From assembly GCF_001457835.1 (NCBI RefSeq), contig NZ_LN898230.1, positions 575,600-639,599 on the forward strand: 64,000 bases of DNA, in the 5' to 3' direction. The position numbers and the translations under genes were made by a program. Origin of the DNA: Fenollaria timonensis (GTDB lineage: Bacteria > Bacillota > Clostridia > Tissierellales > Peptoniphilaceae). Each line of letters opens with the position of its first letter. Within the stretch, counting starts at the first letter, position 1. Of this stretch, positions 1 through 10,004 are shown piece by piece. The notes below the pieces were generated by a model that saw only the letters and a program-made list of their open reading frames with translations, had not been told where the DNA came from and searched no databases.

Positions 1-46
1 GAACAAAAAATTACAAGAAAATTGAATATTAAAATGACTAATTATA

Positions 47-55
47 TGGTATAAT
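47..55 (+). promoter_or_regulatory. Extended -10 promoter for the dnaE operon
   Basis: TGGTATAAT is a perfect TATAAT with an upstream TGn extension. There is no good -35 at 17 bp. The predicted transcript start lies about 7 bases downstream, which leaves a very short leader before the AGAGGTG ribosome binding site at 62-68. Confidence 0.55.
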
Positions 56-74
56 AAATATTAGAGGTGATTTT

Positions 75-3000
75 ATGAGTTTTACGCATCTACATTTACA
101 TACTGAGTACTCTTTGCTTGATGGCTCAAACAAGATAAGTGAGCTAATTGACAGAGTTAAAGAGCTTGGCATGGACGCATGTGCCATAACTGACCATGGC
201 AACATGTATGGCGTAATCAAATTTTATAAGGAAGCGAAGGCGAAGGGCATCAAGCCAATCATTGGCTGCGAGGTCTATGTTTGTGATGACAAACTTGTTA
301 AAGACAAGGAAACGCCTTACTATCACTTAATACTTTTATGTGAGAACGAAAAAGGATACAAAAACCTTATAAAGATAGTTTCTGACGCCTCTATTAACGG
401 TTACTATTACAAGCCAAGAACTGATTTTAAATACCTTTATGAGCACAGCGAAGGACTCATAGCCTTGTCAGCCTGCTTAGGCGGCGAAGTGCAAAAGATG
501 ATACTTGATCAAAACCTTGATGGAGCGAAGAAAGCGGCTCTTAGGTATAAGGATATATTTGGAGAAAATAATTTCTTCTTAGAGCTTCAAGACCACGGCA
601 TCAAGGAGCAAGCTTATGTGAATAATTATCTTATGGAGCTTTCTAAAGAGCTTGATATTGGTCTAGTCGCTACAAACGACTGCCATTACTTAAGGAAAGA
701 AGATGCCAAGGTTCATGATGTGCTTTTATGTATACAAACTCTTTCAAAGATTGACGACGAGAACAGAATGCGTTTCCCAAGCGAAGAGTTTTATGTGAAG
801 AGTCCTGAGGAGATGGCGAAGCTATTTGCATATGCGCCTGAGGCCATAAAAAATACTGAAATTATTAAAGATAGATGCAATATAGAAATTGAATTTCATC
901 AAAAACATTTACCAAACTTTGAGATAGAAGAGGATATGACTCACGCTGAATACTTACACAAACTTTGTGAAGAGGGCTTAGTAAAGAGATATGGAAATGT
1001 AAGCGATGATATCAAGAACAGGATGGAGACTGAATTTAAGATTATTGACTCCATGGGTTATGTTGACTACTTTTTGGTAGTTAGAGACTTTATTATGTAT
1101 GCTAAAGAAAATGGTATACCAGTTGGCCCAGGAAGAGGCTCGGCGGCAGGAAGTGTTGTTTCATACGCCTTAGGCATAGTTGATGTTGATCCATTAAAAT
1201 ACGATTTACTTTTTGAAAGATTTTTAAATCCTGAAAGGGTTTCCATGCCCGATATAGACGTAGACTTTGGTTACGAAAGAAGATCTGAAGTTATTGACTA
1301 TGTTATTAGGAAATATGGAGAAGATAAAGTTAGCCAGATAATTACCTTCGGTACACTAGCTGCGAGAGCCGTTATTCGTGACGTTGCTAGAGCTTTAGAT
1401 GTGCCGCTAAATAAGGCAGATGCACTTGCTAAGATGGTTCCAAGGGACCTAGATATCACCATCGACAAAGCATTAGAGAGAAATCCTGAATTTAAAAAAG
1501 CTTACGATGAAGATGAAGAAGCAAAGAAGATTATAGATATATCAAGACAATTAGAGGGCCTACCTAGAAATATAGGTACACATGCGGCCGGCATATTGAT
1601 TACGGAAGAGACTATTACAAATCACTTGCCATTGGTTAAAAATAAAGAATCGATATCAACGCAATTCACAATGACGGAGCTTGAAGAGCTAGGCTTTTTA
1701 AAGATGGACTTCCTTGGACTAAGGAACTTAACTGTGATTCAAGACGCACTTGATATGATAGAGCAAAACTATAGAAAAAAAGTCGATTTTGACCATATGG
1801 AATGCGACGATAAAAACGTTATAGGCCTATTTACAGAGGCTGAGACCATAGGCATATTTCAATTTGAGTCGGTCGGTATGAGAAGGTTCTTAAAAGATTT
1901 AAGAGCACAAAAATTCGAAGACCTTATAGCCGCTAACTCATTATTCAGGCCGGGACCAATGCAATCGATACCAAAGTTTGTTGAGGCAAGGCACGATCCA
2001 TCGAAGATCACATATCTTGATCCGCATCTTGAACCCATTTTGAAAGAGACATACGGCTGCATCGTATATCAGGAGCAGGTAATGAGGATATTTAGAAATC
2101 TCGCTGGATACTCACTTGGCGGTGCTGATATAGTTAGAAGAGCCATGAGTAAGAAGAAGATGAAGGTCTTGGAGCAAGAGAGAAAGAACTTTATCTACGG
2201 CAAGGATGATGGCGATGAAGTGATTATCAAAGGCGCTGTGAGAAACGGTATTAAAGAAGAGGTCGCAAACGAAATTTTTGACTATATGCTTGACTTTGCA
2301 AACTATGCCTTCAACAAATCTCACTCGGCGGCTTACTCAGTCGTTGCTTATAGAACTGCTTATCTTAAATATTACTATCCAAAAGAGTATATGGCGAGCC
2401 TACTTAGCTCAGTTATGGGCAATACAACAGATGTAATTAAGTATCTTGAAGAGTGTAAGAGACTTGGTATAGAAGTTTTAAGACCAGATATAAATAAATC
2501 ATTTAGAAAGTTCACGACTGAAGGAGATGGAATCAGGTTTGGCCTTTCAGCTATTAAAAACGTTGGAACTAACGTAATTGACTCTATACTTAAGGCAAGA
2601 GGCGAGATCGATGGCTTTTCTTCCTTCGAAGACTTTTTAACAAAGACACATAGAGTTGATTCGACTGCTATGAACAAAAAGTCGGTTGAGTCCTTGATTA
2701 TGGCGGGAGCACTTGATTCACTAGGCCTTAATAGAAGTCAAATGCTTGGTTCGTATGACTACATGCTAAAGAGCATACAAAAGGACGCGAAGAACAACGC
2801 TCAAGGACAGATGGGACTATTTGGTCTTGGCGAAGAGAGTTCTTCGAACGTTCAGTACAAGATACCAGAAGCGACAGAGCTATCGAAGTTCATGCTACTT
2901 GAAGGCGAAAAAGAGATGACGGGTATATATTTTTCTGGTCATCCACTTGAAGAGTTCACTGAAGAGCTTAGACAAAGTAGCGATTTTAGCTCAATTGAGA

Positions 3001-3527
3001 TGAAAGAAAAAGTTCTTGATGAGACAGATGCAGATCTTAGGGACAATATGTTCATTTCATATGCGGGCATGGTCTCAGCTGTAACAAAGAAGGTTACTAA
3101 AAACAATCAAATGATGGCCTTTATTGAGCTTGAAGACCTTTATGATAGCATAAGAGTCGTGATTTTCCCAAGAGTTTACGAAAACTATAGAAATCTTATT
3201 AAAGAAGGGGAAAACATTGTTGTTAAGGGAAGACTGCAAATAAGTGCCAATGATGAGATCAATATCATTGCAGATAGAGTTAAGAGGCTTGAAAAGCGTA
3301 AGGAAACTCTATATATAAGGATAAAAAATGGCTTAGGCGAAGAAGATAAAAGAAAGATTTTAGATATATTAAAGAAATACAAGGGAGATAACCCTGTAGT
3401 TGTCTACTTTGAAGAGACAAACTCAAGTATCGAATCGAATGATAGCACAGCCATTGACATAGACAATGAAAAGCTATATGAAGATTTAAGAATATATTTA
3501 GATGAAGACGATATAGTTATTAAATAG
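75..3527 (+). CDS. dnaE: DNA polymerase III alpha subunit, DnaE type
   Basis: This is a replicative DNA polymerase subunit of family C. The 1150-residue length is usual for DnaE rather than the longer PolC, and there is no inserted 3'-5' exonuclease domain. The protein opens with a PHP domain ([11 protein letters not shown], about residues 6-16). The palm follows with [12 protein letters not shown] near residue 352 and the catalytic PDIDVDFG near residue 392, and a helix-hairpin-helix/OB-fold region makes up the C-terminal third. The start has the ribosome binding site AGAGGTG seven bases upstream. It is the first gene of a tight run with pfkA and pyk, an arrangement seen in many Firmicutes. 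Low-GC Firmicutes usually also carry PolC, which is not in this window, so the division of labour between the two cannot be judged here. Confidence 0.97.
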   Translation: MSFTHLHLHTEYSLLDGSNKISELIDRVKELGMDACAITDHGNMYGVIKFYKEAKAKGIKPIIGCEVYVCDDKLVKDKETPYYHLILLCENEKGYKNLIKIVSDASINGYYYKPRTDFKYLYEHSEGLIALSACLGGEVQKMILDQNLDGAKKAALRYKDIFGENNFFLELQDHGIKEQAYVNNYLMELSKELDIGLVATNDCHYLRKEDAKVHDVLLCIQTLSKIDDENRMRFPSEEFYVKSPEEMAKLFAYAPEAIKNTEIIKDRCNIEIEFHQKHLPNFEIEEDMTHAEYLHKLCEEGLVKRYGNVSDDIKNRMETEFKIIDSMGYVDYFLVVRDFIMYAKENGIPVGPGRGSAAGSVVSYALGIVDVDPLKYDLLFERFLNPERVSMPDIDVDFGYERRSEVIDYVIRKYGEDKVSQIITFGTLAARAVIRDVARALDVPLNKADALAKMVPRDLDITIDKALERNPEFKKAYDEDEEAKKIIDISRQLEGLPRNIGTHAAGILITEETITNHLPLVKNKESISTQFTMTELEELGFLKMDFLGLRNLTVIQDALDMIEQNYRKKVDFDHMECDDKNVIGLFTEAETIGIFQFESVGMRRFLKDLRAQKFEDLIAANSLFRPGPMQSIPKFVEARHDPSKITYLDPHLEPILKETYGCIVYQEQVMRIFRNLAGYSLGGADIVRRAMSKKKMKVLEQERKNFIYGKDDGDEVIIKGAVRNGIKEEVANEIFDYMLDFANYAFNKSHSAAYSVVAYRTAYLKYYYPKEYMASLLSSVMGNTTDVIKYLEECKRLGIEVLRPDINKSFRKFTTEGDGIRFGLSAIKNVGTNVIDSILKARGEIDGFSSFEDFLTKTHRVDSTAMNKKSVESLIMAGALDSLGLNRSQMLGSYDYMLKSIQKDAKNNAQGQMGLFGLGEESSSNVQYKIPEATELSKFMLLEGEKEMTGIYFSGHPLEEFTEELRQSSDFSSIEMKEKVLDETDADLRDNMFISYAGMVSAVTKKVTKNNQMMAFIELEDLYDSIRVVIFPRVYENYRNLIKEGENIVVKGRLQISANDEINIIADRVKRLEKRKETLYIRIKNGLGEEDKRKILDILKKYKGDNPVVVYFEETNSSIESNDSTAIDIDNEKLYEDLRIYLDEDDIVIK

Positions 3528-3535
3528 GAGGAGCT

Positions 3536-4495
3536 ATGAAGACTATTGCTATATTAACAAGTGGGGGCGACGCGCCAGGTATGAACGCCGTTATCAGATC
3601 TGTTGTAAGAACTGCTATATATAACGATTTAAAGGTTTTAGCGATAAAGGAAGGCTACAACGGATTGATTAAGGGAGACATCGAAACGATGACATTATCA
3701 AGCGTTGCTGACATTATTCACAGAGGCGGAACTATACTTAGAACTGCTAGAAGCGATGAATTTATGACGGAAGAAGGAATTAATCAAGCGCTGGAAGTGA
3801 TAAAGAAGTTTAAAATAGATGCCATAGTGGTTCTTGGCGGCGACGGAACTTTAAGAGGAGCGAGGGAGCTAGCTAGAAGAGGCGTTAAAGTTATAGGCGT
3901 GCCATGCACTATAGATAACGACCTTGGCTACACTGACTACACTATCGGCTTTTTGACAGCGGTTGAGACAGCTGTTTCTGCTATAAGCAAGCTTAGAGAT
4001 ACATCTGAGTCACACGGTAGAGCCATAGTCCTTCAAGTCATGGGCAGAAACTGCGGCGATATTGCACTTTACTCGGGTATAGCTGGTGGAGCTGAATCGA
4101 TAGTCATACCAGAAGTAGAATTAAATACGGATGCTATTATTAAAAAGATAAAAAACGGTAGAAAGAGGGGCAAAAAGCACCACATAATCGTTGCGGCTGA
4201 AGGGGCGCTTGATGCTTATGAATTGGCAAGAATTATTGAAGAGAAAGGTGCTATAGAGACGCGTGTAACTGTTCTTGGCTATGTTCAAAGAGGCGGCGTA
4301 CCAACTGTTCAAGACAGGATACTAGCAAGTGATTTTGGATATGAAGCAGTAAATTTATTATTAAGTGGCAAATCAGGTTTAGCTTTAGGATATAGGAGCG
4401 GCAAGATTATAGAAGTAGATATAGACGAAGCACTTGAAACAAAGAAAGCTTTTGACAAAGATCAGCTTAAGATGGTGGATATATTATCGATATAG
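3536..4495 (+). CDS. pfkA: ATP-dependent 6-phosphofructokinase
   Basis: Phosphorylates fructose 6-phosphate to fructose 1,6-bisphosphate, the committed step of glycolysis, in the cytoplasm. The 319-residue length matches the bacterial ATP-dependent tetrameric enzyme. Visible motifs are the N-terminal nucleotide loop SGGDAPGMN (residues 9-17), GGDGTLRGA near residue 101, the catalytic TIDND near residue 125 and [13 protein letters not shown] near residue 168. It begins 8 bases after dnaE behind a GGAGG and is followed by pyruvate kinase 10 bases later. The two irreversible glycolytic kinases are therefore likely co-transcribed, as in Bacillus and Clostridium. Confidence 0.97.
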   Translation: MKTIAILTSGGDAPGMNAVIRSVVRTAIYNDLKVLAIKEGYNGLIKGDIETMTLSSVADIIHRGGTILRTARSDEFMTEEGINQALEVIKKFKIDAIVVLGGDGTLRGARELARRGVKVIGVPCTIDNDLGYTDYTIGFLTAVETAVSAISKLRDTSESHGRAIVLQVMGRNCGDIALYSGIAGGAESIVIPEVELNTDAIIKKIKNGRKRGKKHHIIVAAEGALDAYELARIIEEKGAIETRVTVLGYVQRGGVPTVQDRILASDFGYEAVNLLLSGKSGLALGYRSGKIIEVDIDEALETKKAFDKDQLKMVDILSI

Positions 4496-4505
4496 GAGAA
4501 TTAAG

Positions 4506-6272
4506 ATGAAAAAAACTAAGATAGTTTGTACAATTGGACCTAGTTCGGACTCATACGAAGTGCTAAAGGCGCTTGTAAACGAAGGAATGAATGTTGCTAG
4601 ACTAAACTTTTCACACGGCACTCATCCAGAGCATAAAAAGAGGATAGACACTATAAAGAAGCTTAGGGATGATATTGATGAGCCTATAGCAATAATGCTT
4701 GATACAAAGGGACCTGAGATAAGGATAAAGACTTTCAAAGACGGCATGATTAGGATAGAGCAAGGACAAGACTTTACTCTCACAAGTGAAGATCTAGAAG
4801 GTGACGAGACAAAGGTCTCTGTCACATATAAGGACATTGCTAAGGATTTAAAAGCAGATGATAGAGTGCTTATTGACGATGGCCTTGTTGAGTTCACTGT
4901 AATATCAGTCGATGAGAAGAACGTTTATATGAAGGCTGTTAATAGCGGCGAGCTAAGCGATAGAAAAGGCGTTAATCTGCCATCGGTTAAAGTTAATTTA
5001 CCAACGCTCACTGAAAAAGATATTGAAGACTTAATCTTTGGCATTGAAAATGATGTAGACTTCATTGCGGCCTCTTTTATTAGAAGCGCAAAAGATGTTT
5101 TAGAGATAAGAAAGATACTTGAGAGCAATGGTGGAGACGATATCAAAATCATTTCTAAGATAGAAAATTTAGAAGGCGTTCAAAATATTGACGAGATTAT
5201 AGATGCATCCGACGGCATTATGGTTGCCAGAGGGGACATGGGTGTTGAACTTGATGAAGAGGACATACCATTAGTGCAAAAGGACATAATCAGAAAGTGC
5301 AATCTAAAAGGCAAATTCGTAATTACAGCGACTCAAATGCTTGACTCAATGATTAGAAACCCAAGACCAACCAGAGCAGAGGTGACTGATGTTGCCAACG
5401 CCATCTTAGATGGCTCGAGCGCAATAATGCTATCGGGCGAGACGGCAGCGGGCGCTTATCCAGTCAAGTCATGTGAGATGATGAGGAAAATTGCAGTAAA
5501 GATTGAGGACAGTCTTGATTATAAAATTGTTGTTGATAGCACAAACGATGAACACGAAATTAACATCACAAACTCCATCGCCAAAGCGACAAGAGAAGCG
5601 GCACTTGATTTGGATGCGAAAGTGATTATAGCCGCCACTACATCGGGGCTTACTGCGAGAAACATTTCAAAGTTCAAACCAAAGTCACCAATCATTGCTG
5701 CTACAACTAATGAAAAAGTCAGAAGGCAATTAGCGATTGAGTGGGGCGTCTACCCAATCAGAGCGACTCTTGCATCAAGCATAGATGATTTATTCTACGA
5801 ATCTATAAATATATTAAAGAATATAAAATTTGTAAAGGAGGGAGAACTGGTTATTTTAACAGCGGGTATGCCGCTTGGAAAGGCTGGTTCAACAAACATT
5901 ATGATGGTAAAGACAGTTGGCAAACTTTTATGCAAAGGCATGGGCATAGGCAAACATAAGATAAGTGCAAGAGCCTGTGTCGCTAAAAATGCTAAGGAAT
6001 TAGAAGAAACTTTTTCAGATGGCGATATAATAGTAACTATAGGGGTATATAAAGATATGCTTCCATATATACAAAAGTCATCAGGCATAGTAACAGTTGA
6101 AGGCGGTCTAACTAGTCAAGGCGCTATAGTTGGCATTAATTACCATCTAGCAACAGTTGTTGGCGCTGGTGATGCTATGAACAGTATAAAAACTGGCGAC
6201 ATCATAAGCATCGATGCAACAACTGGAGAAATTTACGAAGGTAAAATTTTTGATGAAGAGGAAGTGATTTAA
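4506..6272 (+). CDS. pyk: Pyruvate kinase with extra C-terminal PEP-utilizing domain
   Basis: Converts phosphoenolpyruvate and ADP to pyruvate and ATP. I chose the ATG at 4506, with AGGAGAA just upstream, over an in-frame extension reaching back to 4434 inside pfkA. It gives 588 residues starting KKTKIVCTIGPSS, the usual family start. The barrel carries ARLNFSHG, LDTKGPEIR and the catalytic ATQMLDSM segment. The C-terminal portion from about residue 475 is the extra PEP-utilizing-enzyme-like domain found in Bacillus and Clostridium enzymes. Oddity: the signature normally read as GGxTSHAA appears here as GGLTSQGA, so the histidine position is Gln538. The core enzyme should be active; the appended domain probably cannot carry a phosphohistidine. 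The stop shares its last A with the start codon of the next gene. Confidence 0.96.
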   Translation: MKKTKIVCTIGPSSDSYEVLKALVNEGMNVARLNFSHGTHPEHKKRIDTIKKLRDDIDEPIAIMLDTKGPEIRIKTFKDGMIRIEQGQDFTLTSEDLEGDETKVSVTYKDIAKDLKADDRVLIDDGLVEFTVISVDEKNVYMKAVNSGELSDRKGVNLPSVKVNLPTLTEKDIEDLIFGIENDVDFIAASFIRSAKDVLEIRKILESNGGDDIKIISKIENLEGVQNIDEIIDASDGIMVARGDMGVELDEEDIPLVQKDIIRKCNLKGKFVITATQMLDSMIRNPRPTRAEVTDVANAILDGSSAIMLSGETAAGAYPVKSCEMMRKIAVKIEDSLDYKIVVDSTNDEHEINITNSIAKATREAALDLDAKVIIAATTSGLTARNISKFKPKSPIIAATTNEKVRRQLAIEWGVYPIRATLASSIDDLFYESINILKNIKFVKEGELVILTAGMPLGKAGSTNIMMVKTVGKLLCKGMGIGKHKISARACVAKNAKELEETFSDGDIIVTIGVYKDMLPYIQKSSGIVTVEGGLTSQGAIVGINYHLATVVGAGDAMNSIKTGDIISIDATTGEIYEGKIFDEEEVI

Positions 6273-6715
6273 TGGCTGATACAAGAAGCTCATGGCAAGA
6301 GTATTTCATGTCAATCGCTCACATGATAGCGAAGAGATCTACCTGCGACAGGGCCTATGTGGGCTGCTTACTCGTTAATAAGGACAACAGGATAGTCTCA
6401 AGCGGTTACAACGGCAGTATAAAAGGCAACCCGCACTGCTCAGAGATAGGCCACACAATGAGGGACGGTCACTGCATAGCGACTATACATGCAGAGATGA
6501 ACGCGCTTTTATATTGTGCAAAAGAAGGCATTAAGGTAGATGGCTGTGTGTGCTACGTAACACACTTCCCGTGCTTAAACTGCACAAAAGCTTTGATTCA
6601 AGCAGGTATCAGTAAAATATATTATTCAAATGCATATAGGATAGACGATTATGCACTTGAATTACTTGATAAAAACCACATAGAACACATAAAATTAGAT
6701 GTGGACATGGCGTAG
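6272..6715 (+). CDS. dCMP deaminase (ComEB-like)
   Basis: A zinc-dependent deoxycytidylate deaminase, supplying dUMP for thymidylate synthesis. The 147-residue protein has the zinc and proton-shuttle motif HAEMNAL (about residues 74-80) and the second zinc motif PCLNC near residue 101. CSEIGHTMRDGHC in the middle resembles the ComEB/dCMP deaminase family rather than short cytidine deaminases. The ATG overlaps the pyruvate kinase stop by one base, so translation is probably coupled. Substrate choice between dCMP and related nucleotides is inferred from family resemblance. Confidence 0.85.
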   Translation: MADTRSSWQEYFMSIAHMIAKRSTCDRAYVGCLLVNKDNRIVSSGYNGSIKGNPHCSEIGHTMRDGHCIATIHAEMNALLYCAKEGIKVDGCVCYVTHFPCLNCTKALIQAGISKIYYSNAYRIDDYALELLDKNHIEHIKLDVDMA

Positions 6716-6745
6716 TTAAATTTTTTAAAATAGGAGGTAAAGAAG

Positions 6746-7189
6746 ATGTTAAAAGAATTCAAAGAATTTATTTCAAAGGGCAGTGTAATGGACCTAGCAG
6801 TAGGTGTTATCATAGGTGGAGCCTTCTCTAAGATAGTTAGCTCACTTGTAGATGACATAATCATGCCACTTATTGGACTATTACTTGGCGGAGCTGACAT
6901 TAGCAATTATTTCATTACACTTGATGGCGGCAAATACGCCACACTTGCCGAAGCACAAGAAGCTGGTGCAGCTACTCTAAACTATGGATTGTTCTTAAAC
7001 AGAATTATTGACTTTTTAATTATAGCTTTTGTATTATTTTTAATAATTAAAGCAATAAACAAAGCTAGAGCACTAACTAAGAAGCCTGAAGCAGAAGCAG
7101 CACCAACAACAAAAGAATGTCCATATTGTAAATCAACAATAGACATTAACGCAACAAGATGCCCTAACTGCACATCAGAACTTAAATAA
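6746..7189 (+). CDS. mscL: Large-conductance mechanosensitive channel with zinc-ribbon tail
   Basis: Opens a membrane pore under extreme turgor to release solutes. The N-terminal helix [22 protein letters not shown] is the MscL pore signature. A second membrane helix lies around residues 80-103 ([13 protein letters not shown]). Residues about 121-147 replace the plain cytoplasmic helix end with a four-cysteine module: CPYC, then about 14 residues, then CPNC. This reads as a small zinc ribbon. The total of 147 residues is slightly longer than the E. coli channel because of the tail. It is preceded by AGGAGG and followed 12 bases later by pepF. Confidence 0.95.
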   Translation: MLKEFKEFISKGSVMDLAVGVIIGGAFSKIVSSLVDDIIMPLIGLLLGGADISNYFITLDGGKYATLAEAQEAGAATLNYGLFLNRIIDFLIIAFVLFLIIKAINKARALTKKPEAEAAPTTKECPYCKSTIDINATRCPNCTSELK

Positions 7190-7201
7190 TTGGGGTGTAT
7201 T

Positions 7202-8995
7202 ATGACAATATTAAACAGAAGCGAAGTTGATAAGAATTTAACTTGGGATACATCGGCTATATTTAAATCAAAAGAAGAAGCTAGAAAAGAAGCAAATGAT
7301 TTGTTAGAAGCATCTTTAAAGCTAAAAGAAAACTATGAAGGAAAATTAAATGATTTTGATACTATAGTCAAAGCTTTTAAAGAATACGAAGAGATAATTA
7401 AAAGATTCTCCTTAGTTATAGATTATGCATATCTAAACAAGGATGTCGACATGACAAACTCAGCTGAACTAGCCTTTTTCAATGAGCTACTAAATATGTA
7501 TAACAAGCTAGATGAAAACACATTGTTCGTTGAGCTTGAGATAGCAAAGCTAGATATTCCAATGCTTGAAAAGCTTGAGAAGGTAGATGGCTTAAAAGTA
7601 TATTTCCACAGCATTATTTTAAAGAAGAAAACTTATTTAAGCGATGCTGAAGAAAAAGTTATTCAAGCCTTTACACCATTGAGAATGGCGCCTGAACAAT
7701 TGTATAACACAATTAAGTTACAAGACTTGACATTTGAACCATTTGAGGTCAATGGTAAGAAGTATAGTAACTCATATGCTTTATTTGAAGAAAAGTATGA
7801 GTATGATGAAGATAAGGACTTAAGAAGAGAGTCATTTAATCATTTCTATAAAGATCTATCTAAGACTGTCAATAGTACAGCGATGGCATTTAATTTGAAT
7901 ATGCAAAAAGATAAAATCATGTCAAAGCTTAGAGGCTACGATAGTGTAACAGATTATCTACTTGCTGAACAAGAAGTGCCTAGAGAAATCTATGAAAATC
8001 ATCTAGATACTATAATGAAAGAGCTTTCACCAGTAATGAGAAAGTTTGCGAGAGTATTAAAAGATGGACTTGGCTTAGAAAAGATTAATTACTACGATTT
8101 AAAAGCAAATATAGATCCAGAATTTGATCCAGAAATAACACTTGATGGAGCTAAGGACTATATCTATAGTGCGTTAAACGTATTAGGCGATGAATATCTA
8201 GAGCAAATTAAGAAAGTCCTCGAAGGCAAAAACATTGACTACGTTGAAAACAAAGGTAAATACACTGGAGCATATTGCTCTACGCCAGCTGGCTTCCCAT
8301 CATATATTCTTATGATATGGACAGGCAAGATGGACAGTGTATTTACTATGATACACGAACTTGGCCATGCAGGTAACTTTATGTTATCGCAAAAGTATCA
8401 ATCATTCTTTGACTGTAACCCATCTATGTTCTATTCAGAATCACCATCTACAATGAATGAGATGATGCTTGCTAATTACTTGATGAAGAAGACCGAAGAC
8501 CCTAGAATGCTTAGATGGATTTACTTCTCAATCATTGCCAAGACTTATTACCATAACTTTGTTACACATTTCTTAGAAGCTTATTTCCAAAGAAAAGCAT
8601 ATAACTTAGTTGATGAAGGACAAAATCTAGATGCAGATACATTAAACAGACTATATAAGGAAACACTAGAAGAGTTCTGGCAAGGTGAAGTAGAATTAAA
8701 TGATGGCTGTGAAATGACTTGGATGAGACAACCTCATTACTACTCAGGTTTATACTCATACACATACTCAGCTGGTTTATCAATTGCAACAAACGTATCA
8801 AGAAAGATACTTGAAGACGATGAAGAAGCAGTAAGTAATTGGTTAAACGCAATTAAGCAAGGCGGTCTATATAACCCAGTAGAGTGGGCCAAACTATCAG
8901 GTGTTGACATCACTACTACTGATTCACTAAAGAACACAATTAGCTATATTTCATCAATAGTTGATAAAATTGAAGAATTAAGCAAAAATTTATAA
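7202..8995 (+). CDS. pepF: Oligoendopeptidase F, M3B zinc metallopeptidase
   Basis: A cytoplasmic zinc endopeptidase that cuts medium-length peptides. The ATG at 7202 has GGGGTG five bases upstream; an in-frame TTG at 7190 lies upstream of that site and is disfavoured. The product is 597 residues, normal for PepF. The zinc motif HELGH is at residues 385-389, with the downstream glutamate ligand region SPSTMNEMM. The C-terminal HYYSGLYSYTYSAGL segment carries the substrate-binding His and Tyr residues. It is useful as the intact reference for the degenerate M3 relative at 18286-19989. In an amino-acid fermenter it likely completes peptide breakdown. Confidence 0.96.
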   Translation: MTILNRSEVDKNLTWDTSAIFKSKEEARKEANDLLEASLKLKENYEGKLNDFDTIVKAFKEYEEIIKRFSLVIDYAYLNKDVDMTNSAELAFFNELLNMYNKLDENTLFVELEIAKLDIPMLEKLEKVDGLKVYFHSIILKKKTYLSDAEEKVIQAFTPLRMAPEQLYNTIKLQDLTFEPFEVNGKKYSNSYALFEEKYEYDEDKDLRRESFNHFYKDLSKTVNSTAMAFNLNMQKDKIMSKLRGYDSVTDYLLAEQEVPREIYENHLDTIMKELSPVMRKFARVLKDGLGLEKINYYDLKANIDPEFDPEITLDGAKDYIYSALNVLGDEYLEQIKKVLEGKNIDYVENKGKYTGAYCSTPAGFPSYILMIWTGKMDSVFTMIHELGHAGNFMLSQKYQSFFDCNPSMFYSESPSTMNEMMLANYLMKKTEDPRMLRWIYFSIIAKTYYHNFVTHFLEAYFQRKAYNLVDEGQNLDADTLNRLYKETLEEFWQGEVELNDGCEMTWMRQPHYYSGLYSYTYSAGLSIATNVSRKILEDDEEAVSNWLNAIKQGGLYNPVEWAKLSGVDITTTDSLKNTISYISSIVDKIEELSKNL

Positions 8996-9012
8996 AAAAT
9001 TAACGAAAATAC

Positions 9013-9041
9013 TTGACAATTAGAGTATTTTGTATTAAAAT
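9013..9041 (+). promoter_or_regulatory. Promoter for rplM-rpsI
   Basis: TTGACA (9013-9018) and TAAAAT (9036-9041) are separated by exactly 17 bases. It lies in the 114-base gap after pepF and leaves a leader of about 60 bases before rplM. Confidence 0.75.
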
Positions 9042-9072
9042 GTTTGTTAGTGTTTTAGAAAAGACCCGGAAA

Positions 9073-9099
9073 CTTTTTTAAAAACAATGTTTTTTAAAG
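9073..9099 (+). promoter_or_regulatory. Leader hairpin overlapping the rplM ribosome binding site
   Basis: An A/T-rich imperfect inverted repeat (5' arm 9073-9085, loop AAT, 3' arm 9089-9099) pairs CTTT with the AAAG that begins the AAAGGAGG at 9096-9103. It could limit L13-S9 translation. The pairing is weak because it is almost all A-T. Confidence 0.3.
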
Positions 9100-9109
9100 G
9101 AGGAAAAAA

Positions 9110-9538
9110 ATGAGTTCATTTATGGCCAACGCTCAAAATATTGAGAGAAAATGGTTAGTTATAGACGCTGAAGGCAAAGTCCTAGGTAGACTAGCAAGCG
9201 AAGTTGCTAAGATCTTAAGAGGAAAACACAAAGCAACTTTTACACCACACGTAGATACAGGTGATTACGTTATCATCGTAAACGCTGATAAGGTAAAATT
9301 AACAGGAAAGAAATTATTACAAAAGAAACACTACTACCACACAGGATATCCTGGAGGACTTAGAGAAATCAGTTACCAAGATATGATGCAAAACAATCCT
9401 GAGATGGCAATCAGATTAGCTGTTAAAGGTATGCTTCCAAAGAACAGATTAGGAAGACAAATGTTTAGAAAATTAAAAGTATATTCTGGCCCAGAACACA
9501 ATCACGAAGCACAAAAGCCAGAAAAGTATGAGTTTTAG
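9110..9538 (+). CDS. rplM: Ribosomal protein L13
   Basis: A 50S subunit protein and early assembly component. The 142 residues match the family length. Characteristic segments are [16 protein letters not shown] (about 14-29), the [16 protein letters not shown] stretch and [11 protein letters not shown] near residue 107. It is paired with rpsI 16 bases downstream, the universal bacterial L13-S9 arrangement. The start is set by AAGGAGG; an alternative Met at residue 5 (MANAQN) is also possible and closer to the usual family start. Confidence 0.97.
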   Translation: MSSFMANAQNIERKWLVIDAEGKVLGRLASEVAKILRGKHKATFTPHVDTGDYVIIVNADKVKLTGKKLLQKKHYYHTGYPGGLREISYQDMMQNNPEMAIRLAVKGMLPKNRLGRQMFRKLKVYSGPEHNHEAQKPEKYEF

Positions 9539-9554
9539 AAAGGAGGACGAATAG

Positions 9555-9944
9555 ATGGAAAAACTTATTCAAGGAACAGGCAGAAGAAAATCTTCAGTAG
9601 CAAGAGTAAGATTAGTGCCTGGAGATGGTAAATTTACTATCAACCATAGAGATATTGATCAATATTTAAAAGAAGAATTGTTAAAAAACATTGTTCGTGA
9701 ACCTCTTAACTTAACTGATACACTTGGTAAATTTGATGTATACGTTTTAGTTAACGGTGGCGGATTTACAGGCCAAGCAGGAGCTATAAGACATGGCTTA
9801 TCAAGAGCTTTACTTGAAGTTGATCCTGAATACAGATCAATCTTAAAGAAGGCTGGATTCTTAACTAGAGATCCACGTATGAAAGAAAGAAAGAAATACG
9901 GACTTAAGAAAGCTAGAAAGAGTTCACAATTCTCAAAGAGATAG
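9555..9944 (+). CDS. rpsI: Ribosomal protein S9
   Basis: A 30S subunit protein whose C-terminal tail reaches the P-site tRNA. The 129 residues include [14 protein letters not shown] near the start, [19 protein letters not shown] in the middle and the invariant SSQFSKR end. It is co-transcribed with rplM and closed by the terminator at 9967-9996. Confidence 0.98.
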   Translation: MEKLIQGTGRRKSSVARVRLVPGDGKFTINHRDIDQYLKEELLKNIVREPLNLTDTLGKFDVYVLVNGGGFTGQAGAIRHGLSRALLEVDPEYRSILKKAGFLTRDPRMKERKKYGLKKARKSSQFSKR

Positions 9945-9966
9945 TTTTATTACTATATATAGAAGT

Positions 9967-9996
9967 AAGACCTTGCAGATGCAAGGTCTTATTTTT
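9967..9996 (+). terminator. Intrinsic terminator of rplM-rpsI
   Basis: A perfect 10-bp stem AAGACCTTGC/GCAAGGTCTT with loop AGAT is followed by ATTTTT. It sits between the convergent rpsI and ABC-F genes. Confidence 0.9.
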
Positions 9997-10004
9997 GTGC
10001 AATT

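Noticed and set aside
2375-2677. Minus-strand open frames of 60-150 codons inside long genes (here opposite dnaE; others opposite mfd, gcvPA, grdB and the VanW gene)
   Set aside because: They are compositionally shadow frames (serine/leucine/isoleucine rich), lack ribosome binding sites and lie fully opposite well-supported genes.
4434-4505. N-terminal extension of pyruvate kinase
   Set aside because: It lies inside pfkA, has no ribosome binding site and adds residues absent from the family.
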